64,000 nt of DNA from Coniella vitis. Lineage: Eukaryota; Ascomycota; Sordariomycetes; Diaporthales; Schizoparmaceae. This document shows, piece by piece, positions 1 through 11,900 of this stretch. The stretch's first letter is position 1; the number at the start of each line of letters is the position of its first letter. A program made the position numbers and the translations under genes. Below the pieces are notes generated by a model, which saw only the letters and a list, made by a program, of their open reading frames with translations, was not told where the DNA came from and ran no database searches. The stretch covers positions 930,001 through 994,000 of the forward strand of contig WUJK01000010.1 of assembly GCA_011317545.1 (NCBI GenBank), written 5' to 3'.

Positions 1-1201
1 ATGGCAAGGGCACCGGCAATGGATACACCAAAACACGCATTGGCGAATCCAACGTTGATGCGGTCAGAGGTCTTTGCGGGTGCATCGCTGGGGCGTGATG
101 TGGACACGAGCAGAATGCAGCGGCGAACGACAAACGTCAGGATGAAGACGTTGAAAATTGCTTTGCCAGACAAGAGATACCCGGCTGAAGCAAAGGTCCA
201 GTGGTATCTTTTGGAGATGTACTGAACGAGCAGCTTGGTGTCTGAGCTAGCCAATGAGGTGAGCAAGAAGCAGACAAGCATCAGGGTGAAGTTGCGTGAG
301 TGATTCTGTAGTGTTCTCCTCAGGTTGCCGAACCGCATCAGAACTGACTGTGTCAGTGAAGGTCTCTCTTGTTGTGCTTTGAGAATGGGCGACGAGAGCA
401 ATGGCCGAGCTTGTTCGTCAGGGCCCGCCGTAGCCCCAAGAGATCTATCAGGCAGCAGTCGGACGATGACAGCCGCTATCAGGAGCAGCATAATGCCCAT
501 TGCAAACGGAAGGCCCAAGAAAGCCGTCATGGAGATGGACGCCAGCGCCGGCCCCAGCAAATTCACCACGTACGTAATGGCACTCATGTAGCCAAAGTAC
601 GACGCCCGCAGGACATTATCGTCTGTCACCCCAGCCACCAGTGAATAGGTAATGGAGTTGAAGACGCAGTCACCACCGAGAAACGAGAGTAGAGGGCCCG
701 CAATTATTGCCTTGCTGGGGAGGTCTTGGTCCAGGTAGCCGACAAAGACAGCCCACGAGAGCATAAACAGTCGAGGGACGAGGTTGAGCCAGAGAACCAC
801 ATGTCGTCCGTATCTATCGGCTACGAAGCCCATGGGGATTGTCATGACAAAGTCTACAAGTCATCAGTACGGGCGCATATATCACGCATCAAGCATCAGT
901 GAAAGGAATGTCTGTCCATCCAAATACCTCCAACAACCCAAATCGTGTCCATCGTGCCCTGAATCCACCCCAAGCCCTTTTGCACTGGGTCAATCTTGCA
1001 TAACGCCTCATCAACGGTGCGGCCCGCTCCTATTTGTGAAGGATCGTGCTCAAGGTAGTAGTCCAGACAGAGACGTTTCTCGATGACCAAGTTGAGCGGC
1101 AGTTGGTAGAGACTGGCGGCGAGATTGACGAGCAGGAGCAGACTGAGCACAGCAAGGACGACGGAACCTTGCGGCTTCTTCAAAGGGGTGGGACTATCCA
1201 T
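1..1201 (-). CDS. MFS transporter, 3' part cut by the window edge
   Basis: This is a membrane transporter of the major facilitator superfamily; the substrate cannot be told. The start is the ATG at 1199-1201, the first ATG of the open frame. The first hydrophobic helix lies about 15 residues in and is followed by a loop with charged and Cys residues. One intron (854..927, 74 bp) joins exon 1 to a segment reading DTIWVVGDFVMTIPMGFVAD, followed by RYGR, which is the conserved loop 2-3 motif (G-x-x-x-D-R-x-G-R). At least six further hydrophobic segments follow without a stop to position 1. The gene continues beyond the window, so the C-terminal half is missing. The N-terminal arrangement resembles fungal MFS proteins of the proton-coupled folate or tetracycline type, but that assignment is weak. 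The open frame also continues upstream of 1201 without an ATG. Confidence 0.85.
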
Positions 1202-2443
1202 GTCGTCCAAGTCGTCTGTGTATTTCCCACTGCAACGGGATGTTGTTGTCAGGCCGTTGCTGAAATGGAACAGCAGTGCAGACGCAGCTGGCGACACAGA
1301 TAGTGCAGTTCGCTCTGAACGGAGGACAGTCTGCCAGCGCCCTGGCCAAGCTGACTGTAAGACAAGGAGAGCAAGGGAAGGGAACTCAGGGTCCAGCGCA
1401 ATATGGACTTGTTTCAACGGGAACAAATGATCATGGTGTTGATTGGGGCTTCAAATTCTCATGTGCCCTTCAACAAATCACGACGTGGTCTGAAGTTGCA
1501 GCGCGCCATTTCCATCAGCTCCTCTTCCCAGGACGGAGTAGGGACATCCCTGCTCTTATCTGCTGACGTAAAGCTTAGTCGCGTACTGTGTATCATATAC
1601 ATCGACTTCGTAGTCCGTGCGCACAGCCCACTGTTCATGCCTCAAATCACGTGTTTGTTCGATACAACGTCACTGGTTCAACGACATACCAAGGCCATAA
1701 CACACTCGATTTCAATTGCCAGCAGCATCGCGACGTCCGTTTACAGGCATCCAGTCGTTACATCTCGACGGAGTCTTGTGAAATTTCTGGCTCCAGCTGA
1801 CTCAAGTCCTTGGTTCTTGTATATTCCGCCGGAATGCCACAGGTTGATTGCCTGCCAGTGGTTTTCCTCAAGCCTTGCGCGAACTCTCTATCTCTTAAGA
1901 ATCCAAAGAATGCCAATCAAATGTGACAGTGTCTGTTGAACTCTAATTCTTACAGCGTGAGTCTGCTGATTTTGATTGTCCTTGGATCGCACGAGTCTGG
2001 AGTGTGACATGTCTAAATGTATACCGCATGGCCTTTCACTAGTGCATGTCTACGATCATCACCATCAAGAGGAAACCCCGAAGCAGGTCTTGTGTGCGTG
2101 TCGCGTCCATCTGTGGCTCCATTGCTTTCGTTCTGTCAATCCCTAACAAACTCCCCGCCAGAACGCCACCACAACGCCGCCGCAACACCAAACACCAACG
2201 CCAACGCCAAATGAAACCTGGACTCTCCTCCCCGGGAGCATGAACCGGAACTCTCACCTGCCTCCTCCGTGCAGGTATCCCCCTTAGGACACTCTTTATG
2301 CCTCCTCTAGGGCGAGCTCCCCCTTGCGCGAGGTGCTCAAAGCCCATTGAGGTGGCGAATGCCCATCATTGGGGGAATTCACATTCCATTGGAGGCAATA
2401 GAAATCATTCCGGCCACCCCCCTCCCCAGTCCCCCCTCACCAC
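1202..2443. other. intergenic, MFS promoter side
   Basis: This stretch holds the upstream region of the minus-strand MFS gene and the downstream region of the Myb/SANT gene. No open frame here has coding character, and I see no RNA gene or repeat. Confidence 0.5.
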
Positions 2444-3715
2444 TCACTCCTCCTCCTCATCATCCTCCTCTTCCTCCCCCATGCCCTCATCGGCATCGTC
2501 TTCCTCCTCACCCTCCGCCTCCTCCTCTTCCCGCTGCTGCTGCTCCCGCAGCCGCAGCGCCGCCAGCTCCTCCGGCCGGTACCGGTGTCCGCGGCCCACG
2601 CGGACGAGGCCATTGCGCACCTCGTGGTACTTGTCGCGGATGGAACCCGCGGAGTGGGTTCCAAGGGTCTGTATAATGTGTCAGTATACCATTTCTTCAC
2701 GTTGAACAAATCAATCACAAGGAGAAAAGAGAGGAAGGGGAAGAAAAAGACCAAAAAACCAGAAATGACAACCCAGGAAAGGGATCAAATATGAGAGAGA
2801 GAGAGGAGTGCACAAGAAAGAAGAAATGAGCTTACCGCGTGTACCTGGGCCCAGGTGATCTTGGGGTCTGCCTCCTTCAGGGCAAACACCCGGTCCACCT
2901 CCGCCTGTGTCCAGCGGTCCCGCCGCTCAGGCTGGCGGCGGGGCTGGGCGCGGTTGCCCGCTTGTCGGGCGCGGGCACGGCCGGGACGGCGAGCTTGGCC
3001 GCTCTGCTGGGCCTGTTGCTGCTGCTGCTGCTGCTGCTGGACTGGGCCAGCGACGACAACGGGGGTGGGAGCAGGAGCAGGGACGGGGGCAGAGGCGGCG
3101 GTGGGGGCGGGGACGGTGGCAGAGGCAGAGGCGGGGGCAGGAGCGGCGTTGGCCGGGGCAGCCGCTGGCCGGGCGGGAGCCGCTAGAAAAGGGGGGATCT
3201 TCAAGTTAGTTTGACTTGACGAGACAGCGAGACCAAGAAACGCGATGTAGTCAGTATCGGGGGAAATATGTAGACGTACCGGTTGGCAGCGCAACGCGCT
3301 GCGAGCGGCGGGCGGTGGGCCACCACTCGTCGGGGGTCTGCGTACCCACCGACCTGGCACCCGAGGTGCCCTCCCCCGCGTCCTGGCGCTCGTTGGCCAT
3401 GGCGCCGCGATGTTGTTGCACCTGTTGTTGGTGCTCTTGGTAAAGGATGTCGAGCCGAGGGTCGACGAAGAGAGAGCAATCAACTTCTGTGGCTTGAAGT
3501 TGATTGTTGGGGTGGCGGATGTGATGGTTATCCGCAGGCTCAAAGTGCGGATTGTTGGGTGGAGGGGAGACAAAACTGGCACGCGACGGGACGTGGTCGA
3601 AGGGGGGAGGAGGGCTTATATAGCTCGGTGGCCCTGTGCTTGCGCCCTGTGCGTTGACGAGAGGCTGTTGAATTGCTGCTGCTGCTGCTACTGCTGCTGC
3701 TCCAGTGAATGCCAT
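2444..3715 (-). CDS. Myb/SANT-like DNA-binding domain protein
   Basis: This is a predicted nuclear DNA-binding protein of 335 residues in three exons: 3280..3715, 2836..3182 and 2444..2668, with introns of 97 and 167 bp. The start is the ATG at 3713-3715; an in-frame stop lies directly upstream. Exon 1 encodes a Pro/Ala/Gln-rich N-terminus. Exon 2 begins with an Ala/Pro-rich stretch, then nine Gln residues, then a very basic Arg/Ala/Gln patch. It ends in the first helices of a SANT/Myb-like fold (RRDRWTQAEVDRVFALKEAD). The rest of the fold is on exon 3 (IRDKYHEVRNGLVRVGRGH), followed by an RPEEL motif and a run of about 30 mostly Glu/Asp residues to the stop. Both splice junctions restore the domain exactly. 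Targets are unknown. It may have an extra 5' exon (see 4210..4426). Confidence 0.75.
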
Positions 3716-4209
3716 TCATCAGTACACTGCTCGGCCAATCAGAGGTCTCGAACCGCGAGCTGGGGATGTTGCCCAAAGCTCGGTCACTGGGGTGTGGGAT
3801 GGTGGCTGCCTGGCCGCTCGGCTGGCTGGGTACCGGGGCACGGCGAAGCCATTCAATGGCTGGCAGAAAACGCGAAAAAGCGGGCAGAGCAGGGTGTGGC
3901 CGCGCCCGTCAAGTGAACAGCCCGCGTCGAGGCACCACAGAGAACGACGCCGTGGGATCACGCTCGTGCTGCCACAACGGTCTGTTGGCAAGCAGACCGT
4001 TCCCACACCATGACATGAAGGGGGTTTGGAGTGCATAATGCAATTTGAAAGGCATCAAAGGGCCGGTCCTTGCTTGGTGTTTTGGGGCAGACACCATTGC
4101 AACTGAGCCCAACCAGGGCTGATGGATCATCATCAGGCCCATCCAGCCACCACAACAATGAGGAGAGGAAGTACAGATTGAATTTGGACTTGTGCTTTTT
4201 GGGACTTAC

Positions 4210-4426
4210 CTGGGCCTGCAGGTTGACCTTGCAAGTTGTTTCTCTCATGAAGCCACCGTCCAGGATACTCATAACCCCTCTGCCACTCGGAGGGCTGGGA
4301 GGACTGCTGTTGATCTTCAAGGGCAGGGCAATCAGCTGGGGAGTGGGCGTCATTGTCAGAGGCAGAAGGGTATTCGAATTGGCGACTTGGTCCACCCAAG
4401 TCCTGCTGGTTGTGATAGGGGTTCAT
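4210..4426 (-). CDS. possible upstream exon of the Myb/SANT gene
   Basis: An open frame starts at the ATG 4424-4426 and reads MNPYHNQQDLGGPSRQFEYP and onward for about 72 residues rich in Gln, Ser, Pro and Tyr. It runs into a strong splice donor (G|GTAAGT after 4210). The exon ends in phase 1. The phase-1 acceptors in the CAG repeat at about 3699 of the Myb gene would join it in frame through a 510-bp intron and bypass the stop upstream of the 3715 ATG. That intron is long for this genome, so an independent short gene or a 5' leader is also possible. I do not recognise the sequence. Confidence 0.3.
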
Positions 4427-6843
4427 CTTGATGGTCAAACAAAATGTGCAGAGCAAAAAGAACTGTAAAGGAAGAGGAGGGGTGTGCTTGGACAGCTGAA
4501 GCTTGTGGTTCAGAACTTGGGATGCTCCTGTTGAGATGAGGCTCCTGCTTGAGAAGGGAAAAAAAAAAAAAAGAAGAAAGAAACTTTCCTCGGAGCCTGC
4601 GGGCGGGGAAGGACAGCCTTTTTATATTGCTCTGTGGTTTTGGCGACGGTGAGGTTCACGATGATATGACCGTGTGGTCCCTGGGACTACGCTCATCTTC
4701 TGAGCTCTCGACTCCCTGAACGACGAAGACCTGAGACTATTGTAAGGGTCTGAGCTTTGAGGGACATTCCATTGTCTGGCACCTCAAGACATCCAAGGTA
4801 ACCAAGCATCGTGGTATGGCACATGGGAGTCTCTGGAAAGATACAACACCTCCTACATGGAGTGATGGACAGCAGGAAATTGATATGCTGCACTACAACA
4901 AGCACGAATCTCACAGACTCAAGTTAGCCATGAACAATCCTAGAGCTGCTTGCAATCAAGCGTTGGGATCAGCCTCAGCAAGAGCTTGTGTTTAGTGAAC
5001 AAGAGCATCCAGATGTGTATAAGCCTAGGTAATTCTTGAAAGTCTCTATGAACATCTAGGTGAAGATACGGGTTATGTAGACACCTCCTTTGTGCAGTGT
5101 TATTTGACCTAAAACAGCATATAAGTGTGGCTTTTCAGATTGACTCTGGCTTGGTAGCATTGGAGCTCATTTCCCAAGGCTGGGTGGAGTAGAGAGATAG
5201 AAGCCACCATTTGAAGGCCACCTTGACTTGGTCCGTTTACGTGTCAAGGAACGCCTTGATCAAGCTACGACTATCGCTGAACAAATGCGCATATTGTATG
5301 GCAGTTTGTGATGACATAAGCATTTCCAATTCATATCCTGCAGGTCAAACTTAAACCAGAGACTATCTACAGCTTCAAAAATGCAGAAACCGGGAGAAGC
5401 TTTGCAAGAATTATTGTCGTCTGCTTAGGAAATCTCTACAGACAACACATGGTATTCACAATATCATACAGTTCAGTACTTCAAGTTTATGCCATCGATA
5501 TCGAGCCTCATCGGGCTTGGATGCAACGGCTGTGCAGTATTCTGCAATCGTACGGCCTTTCACCCCGCCCTAACCATCGAAACTTGTTCCAAAGTAAACA
5601 CGCCGGGCAGAGGCCGTCAATGAGACTGATTGGAGCAGGAGAAGCCCCATAAAAGGTGGGCCATCTCAAACTTCTGTGGCACTGGTGTGGATGCTGTCAG
5701 TTGTGCTTCTGCAGGTGATATGCAGTCCATACTTATGCAGGTGACCAAATGGAGATCCAGAAAATACGATACCGGATTACTATATACATAGTATACAGTA
5801 AGCCATGCAGAGAATGGCATTGCCCTGCACTGCTGACATTCGACAAATCTACGTAGATAAGATACCAGAAAGGCTGCATGGCCAGCAGCTGGCAGCGATT
5901 CAAACAAGGTGCACTGGTGGCCAACAGAGTGGAAAGAGACAGCCAGAGGTTACCGTCTTTGGTCTGAATCGAACCTTGTCGAGTTGTATGGGCGCTTGGG
6001 CAACGGTAGAAGCTGAAGCAGAAAGTGGCCCGTTGGATGAGGACACCAGCCCAGCGAAACAATGACACGTCAAAGCAATCGGTGTGCGAGCTCTGGCTCG
6101 AGTGCTCAACAACAGATTCGTCATCAGCCTGCTGTCTCCTCCATCTTCTCTCTTTTTCTTTTCTTCTTTGTGTGTATCATGTCGCTGGTCTCAGTCTGGC
6201 ATCAACGCGGTGCGTAGTCCTTCTCTGCGATCTTCTTGCTTCTGCCATAACTCGAGCTCTTATGGAGAAACAGGTTACTATGTACATACATAGTAGTACA
6301 GAGGACCGAATTCCTACCAGTCGTTGGTTTTGTGGGCGCATTACTTTTGCGCGCCCGGCCCGGGGAGGTCCGGCGCGTATGAGCCGCTACTAGTTTGCTA
6401 TCCGTGCCATCCCTGCTATAGTAACTAGGCTGCAAGTCAGCACATATCATGGACATGTTAAAGTACGTGTGCACTAATATGTACGGTTGGAAGGAATGAT
6501 TAGACGAAGTCTCTGACGACAAAGTAGACTGCGGTGAGAATACCGCCACGGAAAATACCGTTTACAAGATTCACGCACACCCGGATGCGCGGATATGCAT
6601 GCGAGAGGGAAACGTAAGAAGCAAAAATACACGGGTCGGATAGACAATACACATATTCTTAATAGCTCAGGAGGGATCAACAAAAAGAGGGTGGTTGAAT
6701 ATCTGTGGTGGTGTGACGTGGCGTTGAGTACATACAAAGTACATAGTATTCGGTACCTACTGTCGAGATTTGCCACTGGCTCCTTGGGTAACGCTACCGC
6801 GCTTGTCGCTAGCGCGAGCATTTTGGCTACAAAGGGTAAGGAG
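4427..6843. other. gene-poor region
   Basis: I see no credible gene here. The region contains short palindromes of the ACTATGTACATAGT kind (about 5780-5799 and 6276-6300). At 6470-6505 there is a segment resembling the one at about 63757-63800 (shared TACGGTTGGAAGGAA). A GC-rich patch of unknown origin lies at 6335-6385. Confidence 0.4.
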
Positions 6844-7009
6844 TACGGAGGTCTGCAGTGCTCACTGTCCCATATTTCATTTTTGAATTAATTTTTATCG
6901 AAATTCATTAAAATTTTCACCAAGTCAAATTCGTACACCACCAGTATATAGCCTCTCCTTTTAGTACCGTCGGGAGCGCGTATTTTCACTCTTTCTTTTC
7001 ACTTCTCTT

Positions 7010-7345
7010 TTTTCTACCTCTCTTTTTTCATCTCTCTTTTTTTCATCTCTCTTTTTTTCACCTCTCTTTTTTTCACCTCTCTTTTTTTCACCTCTCTTTT
7101 TTTCACCTCTCTTTTTTTCACCTCTCTTTTTTTCACCTCTCTTTTTTTCACCTCTCTTTTTTTCACCTCTCTTTTTTTCACCTCTCTTTTTTTCACCTCT
7201 CTTTTTTTCACCTCTCTTTTTTTCACCTCTCTTTTTTTCACCTCTCTTTTTTTCACCTCTCTTTTTTTCACCTCTCTTTTTTTCACCTCTCTTTTTCACA
7301 CCTCTCTTTTCTTTTTTTCACCTCTCTTTTTTTTTACTTCACTTC
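7010..7345. repeat. 15-bp tandem array A (CACCTCTCTTTTTTT)
   Basis: About 20 near-identical head-to-tail copies of a 15-bp pyrimidine unit run through the left half of the inverted-repeat element. The first and last copies are degenerate. The long open frames on the opposite strand (Lys-Arg-Gly-Glu-Lys type repeats) are a by-product of a period divisible by three. Confidence 0.9.
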
Positions 7346-7369
7346 TCTTTTTTTCACCTCTCTTTTTTT

Positions 7370-7635
7370 TTACTTTTCTTTTTTTTACTTCTCTCTTTTT
7401 TACTTCTCTTTTTTTTACTTCTCTTTTTTTTACTTCTCTTTTTTTTACTTCTCTTTTTTTTACTTCTCTTTTTTTTACTTCTCTTTTTTTTACTTCTCTT
7501 TTTTTTACTTCTCTTTTTTTTACTTCTCTTTTTTTTACTTCTCTTTTTTTTACTTCTCTTTTTTTTACTTCTCTTTTTTTTACTTCTCTTTTTTTTACTT
7601 CTCTTTTTTTTACTTCTCTTTTTTTTATTTCTTTT
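7370..7635. repeat. 15-bp tandem array B (ACTTCTCTTTTTTTT)
   Basis: A second array with the same 15-bp period but a different unit directly follows array A, in about 17 copies. The shared period and composition suggest that B arose from A, or the reverse, by mutation and re-amplification. Confidence 0.9.
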
Positions 7636-10600
7636 TTATCTCTTTTTACTTTTTTTTTCTATTCTATACTATAAGAAAAGAGTGAAAAATAGAGTAAAAA
7701 AGAGTGAAAAAAAGAGAGTGAAAAGGCTAGATGTACTGATAGTGTATTTACTGAATGGATAGTGTATATAGCTATGTTTCCTGAAAAATTAATTCAAAAA
7801 TGAAATATGGGACAGTGAGCACTGCAGACCTCCGTAAAGGAGTGATCGCGGCTCGAGCCGAAGCGGGCGCCCCAGGTCTCAAGGGATCGAAAAGGTTGTT
7901 TGACGCCCCTCGACCCGTTTCTTGGGCCGCTTTGATTCCATGTTCTCGGGGCTCGTCAAAGATGTTGCTTCTTGTATGTGGCCTGTCTTGTCGTCCACCC
8001 TGACGCGATCGATCAGGAACTACTTTTTTCTTCTTTTTTTTTTTGGAACAGCACGTCACAGGCCGCTAGAAGACTGACTTGAACAAATACACCATTAATC
8101 GATAGGCATATTGTTCATCAGGTAAATGTCTATTAGGGAGAATGCAGTCGTGACGCTCCAAAATTTGACTCTGTGATGAATATGTCCAGGCCAGCATGAA
8201 GCCCAGACGTTGCAAGGAGCATAGACCACATCGATGCGATCTACGATATTGAAGGGAACGAAAGTTCCGCCATCCTACTACTATTACTACTACCATACAA
8301 TCACGCTAGGGCATCCGCTACCAGAAGAAATGACACATAGCATTTTGGTTCGTTTTCCTGGTCGTTGAGACGGGATGATCCAGATTTGCTCCATCTCGCA
8401 GACCCTGGCCGTGACCAATAATAGAGATCCAAGGGCATTAGCTGAACGACGTGTGCCGTATTCGAAGCAGAGTACGATCTCCTACCAGAATTCATCCGCA
8501 CATTTGCTTTTCTCCTTGCAAATTTTCTTTCTTGTTTCCCAACGAAAATTATCGAGGCTTCAGGCGGCGCTGTGTCCCGGACCAATCGGATGCTCCGCGT
8601 GTGTGGCGCATCTTCAAGAGTCATTGTGGTATTATGTATTGGACTTGATAACCACCAGGACAACCTGCGTTCACTCATCAATCACAACATCTTACTATGT
8701 ACTATATACATAGTATACGGACAAGGGGACACGAAAACCCCTGTACTTGCCAGTATACAGCGTAGTAACGTGTATTGGATTGTTGGGAAATCCCGACACT
8801 GTTATCTCGACGCCATATTGTGTACACCGCTCAAATCTTCTTCAATGCCCTTGTTCATGCTTGTTTCACTTTTTCCAGATTCTGCGTAGTCGTCGCTTGC
8901 AGGTCTACAGGAGCTAATGCCGGTACTCTTTCCGGCTCTCTTGTAAAGCCAAAGGTACATGTGTAATGCCACCAGCCCAGATGCCTACAAGAATTGCATA
9001 GCATATGATGTCGTTGTTGTTGCCTCGCAGGGCACAGGTGCGTTGGCCTGCCACTTTCTGCAGATGTCACGCCTGCGTAACCATGGGTAGTATTGAATTC
9101 GGATCCCAAAAGTAGCAGCCATGTCACCCCCAGATCTAGGTACAGATCACGTTCGTTACCATGTGACTATGATATATTCACACCTCCTCGCAGGCAAAGA
9201 GGGAAGTATTGAACCGTCTACCACCTTCTCGTAAGAAGTGACTGCTTTCACTTTTCAAAAGAAGCATAGATAAGGAGTTTCTTGAAGGGGGGAAGCCCCA
9301 TGTCAAGCGACACATGCCGCTGCGCGGAATTCTCGCGGCATCGGCCCCCAGTATATTTTATTTAAGCACTGCAAAACTGGCGTACTTGCAGACAGGACTC
9401 GATCAAAGTCTGGCAGCCACTCGGTATGGAAGAGCTGACAAGATTGTCGTTCACTGTGCGCGTGTGAGACGAGCTGTGGGCCAGCTCACGACAGATGCCA
9501 AGAGAGGATGAGACTACCTGGTGGCCGGGAGCAAAGCGATGTCCCTGCCCAGACACCTAAGTGTGCATGTGAACGGGAGTTATCTCTGTCCGTACAAGTT
9601 CATTCTGCTGCCGAACTCTGCAGGTGCCGCGCTCCACTCTCTTGTAAGGATCTAATCATGCTGCATGCTTGAATTCTCTTCACACGCTCCTACTTTGGCG
9701 AAGATTCTCGTCCGCACGTTCCCCGTGAAGGCCCCTGTATCTGGACGTTTGCGTTCGATTCCCCAGGCCCGCCAGGACATGGACCGATTCTGATGCTGCT
9801 TCTTGGATTTCTTCTTTTCTTCGACCTTGCTGAGAATACTTTTGGGAATGCCACGACAAGACTGCAAATAACGACTATAAAATCATGCCTAGTGCCACAC
9901 CCGAGTGCAAAAGATTTTCTCATCTCCTTAACACCTTCGGACTCAGAGAACCCAGGCCCTCTACACTCAGCTTTCCCGCACGCTCGCACCAGCATACATC
10001 CCATTCTTACAATGCCTTACCTAATCTTCGTCTTGTTCGGTCTAGTATTGCCAAAGAGGGGGCAGGTCCAAGCGGCAGTAGTCCTATTGCCAATCAATCC
10101 AGCACCCATTGATGATATTCTTCTTGGAATTGGGGCGCAATTCGACGGCGAACCTCGCCGTGAAGAGGTTGTGGGGGCAGCCTCTGTGGCGCAGATGCAT
10201 AGAGACCTAGAGGTCAGTCAGTATGGAAAGGCGTAGACCCTGTCTCTATCCCTTGAGCTTTGAGTTATCCACGCGCGTCGTAGACTATCGTTTTTGTTAC
10301 AAAGAAAACACAGTCGTTTACATGCCCACAGCTCCCGACCCCAGACACCTATGATCCCCCCGACCAGGCTGGCCAGGGCAAAGAAGGCGGTCACTAGCCC
10401 GGGGCTTGAACTACCAGAGTGTCTCAGGTGATTTAAGGCACAGCCATCAAAGCGGGCCTGGGAAAAGAAGTAGCCCAGGAGCAAGTTGGTCGCGAAGCTT
10501 GCAGGAATCGGGGAAAAGGCGTGAAACTTTGAAGTCTTGCAATGTTATGAGCAGAAAATCAAGGCACGCTTAAACAGTCGTGGCCTGGGGCGATTTCGAA

Positions 10601-11203
10601 GTCCTTGCCGGGCGCTACGAGATCAAGGGAGAAAAAGAACAGGGTAGATTTTACATTTCTTGAGTTGTAGAAAAAGACGAAGGTGTACTGGGACGAATCC
10701 TGGTTGGCTGTCTTTGCAATCCTGTGTTCCCCTTTGGTGATAAAATACAACCCACCATATTGTCAAATTAGCGCCAACACAGTTTCAAATCTCTATTGTA
10801 GTATCCAAAGCACAGCTGACGTCTCGCGGGTTTTGTGAATAAAAAATTTTCAGCAACCTGTGATCAGCCAACTTCCGCGACAGAGAGGTTGGCATCCGCC
10901 AATCTCACAGCTACAGCGCCTCCGCCAAGCTCCCGACTCGTCGACGCTCTCGCCCTGCCCAGGTACTGGACAGCTGCTCACAACATCCAAGCAGTTGGTT
11001 TGTCCCAACTTGTTGTGCCCTTGATGGGAGTACCAAGCAGTTTTGGAACGAAGCATAACAGGAAAATTCCACAAACTGCGCTACCACTACTTGGTCACCG
11101 CCATAGCAGTCTCCTTTGGGAACTTTGGACCACTGGTGGCATTTCTAGAGTACATTGCAAGAAATGCAAGGGGAATCGCTCTCAAATTCCCAGCCTTTTT
11201 CTC

Positions 11204-11237
<34 letters not shown>

Positions 11238-11467
11238 GTATCCATGTATGTATATGTGTCCGTGTATCTGTGTTTCTTGCTCGAAGTGCCTCCAGACTTG
11301 GTGTGATACTCACTTATGACCTGTTATTTTAAGGAGAAAAAGGACATTTAAAAGTAGACGCGTGGTTCGAGTGCCCTGGAGGTGCAGTGCAAGCTTGTCA
11401 CGACATTTTCGCACGAGGTATATACCACTGCCGTGCTGCGAAGAGAGCAGTAAAGGCAGAAAGAGTA

Positions 11468-11900
11468 TCACCGATAGAGCATCACAAATACAAAATCTGA
11501 TACCAATGGGCTCCGACAAAGCTTTTCTCTGGCTTGAGACGGGGCTTTGCGAGCCGGTTGGTGTTGATTGCCCAAGGGAAGTGAGTGACAAGGAAGATGA
11601 GGGCAAGGCTGACCGCCCATGCTTGCCCGCACACAGTACATTATCACAATGAGCAGTATTCCACTCGCTCCGAGCACAAAAAGCAACATACATAGGGCCC
11701 AGCCTCTTGTTTAATATGGAAGGCACGAGAACAAAAGCCAAAGACATAGAGGGATCTGGGCCCATTCTTTGCCCAGTCGCTAGCCCCAAAGCAGAATACG
11801 TCGTCAGGTGCGTAAACATGCATCTCTATGCTCCATTTTGGCGAGGCGGCCAGAGCTAACTTGTGCACATTTAGGCACCACACACGCCGCAATGGCACCG
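11468..11900 (-). pseudogene. possible relic of a transporter C-terminus
   Basis: Two overlapping minus-strand frames look like one hydrophobic coding stretch broken by a frameshift. One contains TYSALGLATGQRMGPDP and later NKRLGPMYVAF. The other, shifted by one base, continues with FVLGASGILLIVIMYCVRA. Joined, the pattern (small-residue helix, GP motif, loop, helix ending in Arg) is like the last two helices of MFS allantoate-type permeases. There is no intact frame and no start, so this is tentative. Confidence 0.22.

Larger units (their letters stand above)
6844..7836. mobile_element. 993-bp element with 53-bp terminal inverted repeats (MITE-like)
   Basis: Positions 6844..6896 and 7784..7836 are perfect inverted copies of each other (53/53). 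The outer end reads TACGGAGGTCTGCAGTGCTC. The hexamer AAGGAG directly abuts both ends (6838-6843 and 7837-7842), as expected of a target-site duplication. A TA duplication with ends starting CGGAGG is the alternative. The interior has no transposase and is filled by two adjoining 15-bp tandem arrays; the flanks of the arrays are themselves partly inverted. This is therefore a non-autonomous element. The superfamily cannot be fixed from the ends alone. Confidence 0.8.

Noticed and set aside
6961..7299. Long open frames of Lys-Arg-Gly-Glu-type repeats on the minus strand.
   Set aside because: They are a by-product of a 15-bp tandem array; there is no unique sequence and no start context.
9793..10236. 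A 147-residue plus-strand frame.
   Set aside because: The frame has no recognisable domain and its context is non-coding. The part from the ATG near 10011 is short and unconvincing.
10218..10750. Hydrophobic minus-strand fragments (for example VTAFFALASLVGGIIGVW).
   Set aside because: They lie in different frames and cannot be joined into a transporter; their order does not match the fragment at 11.5-11.9 kb.
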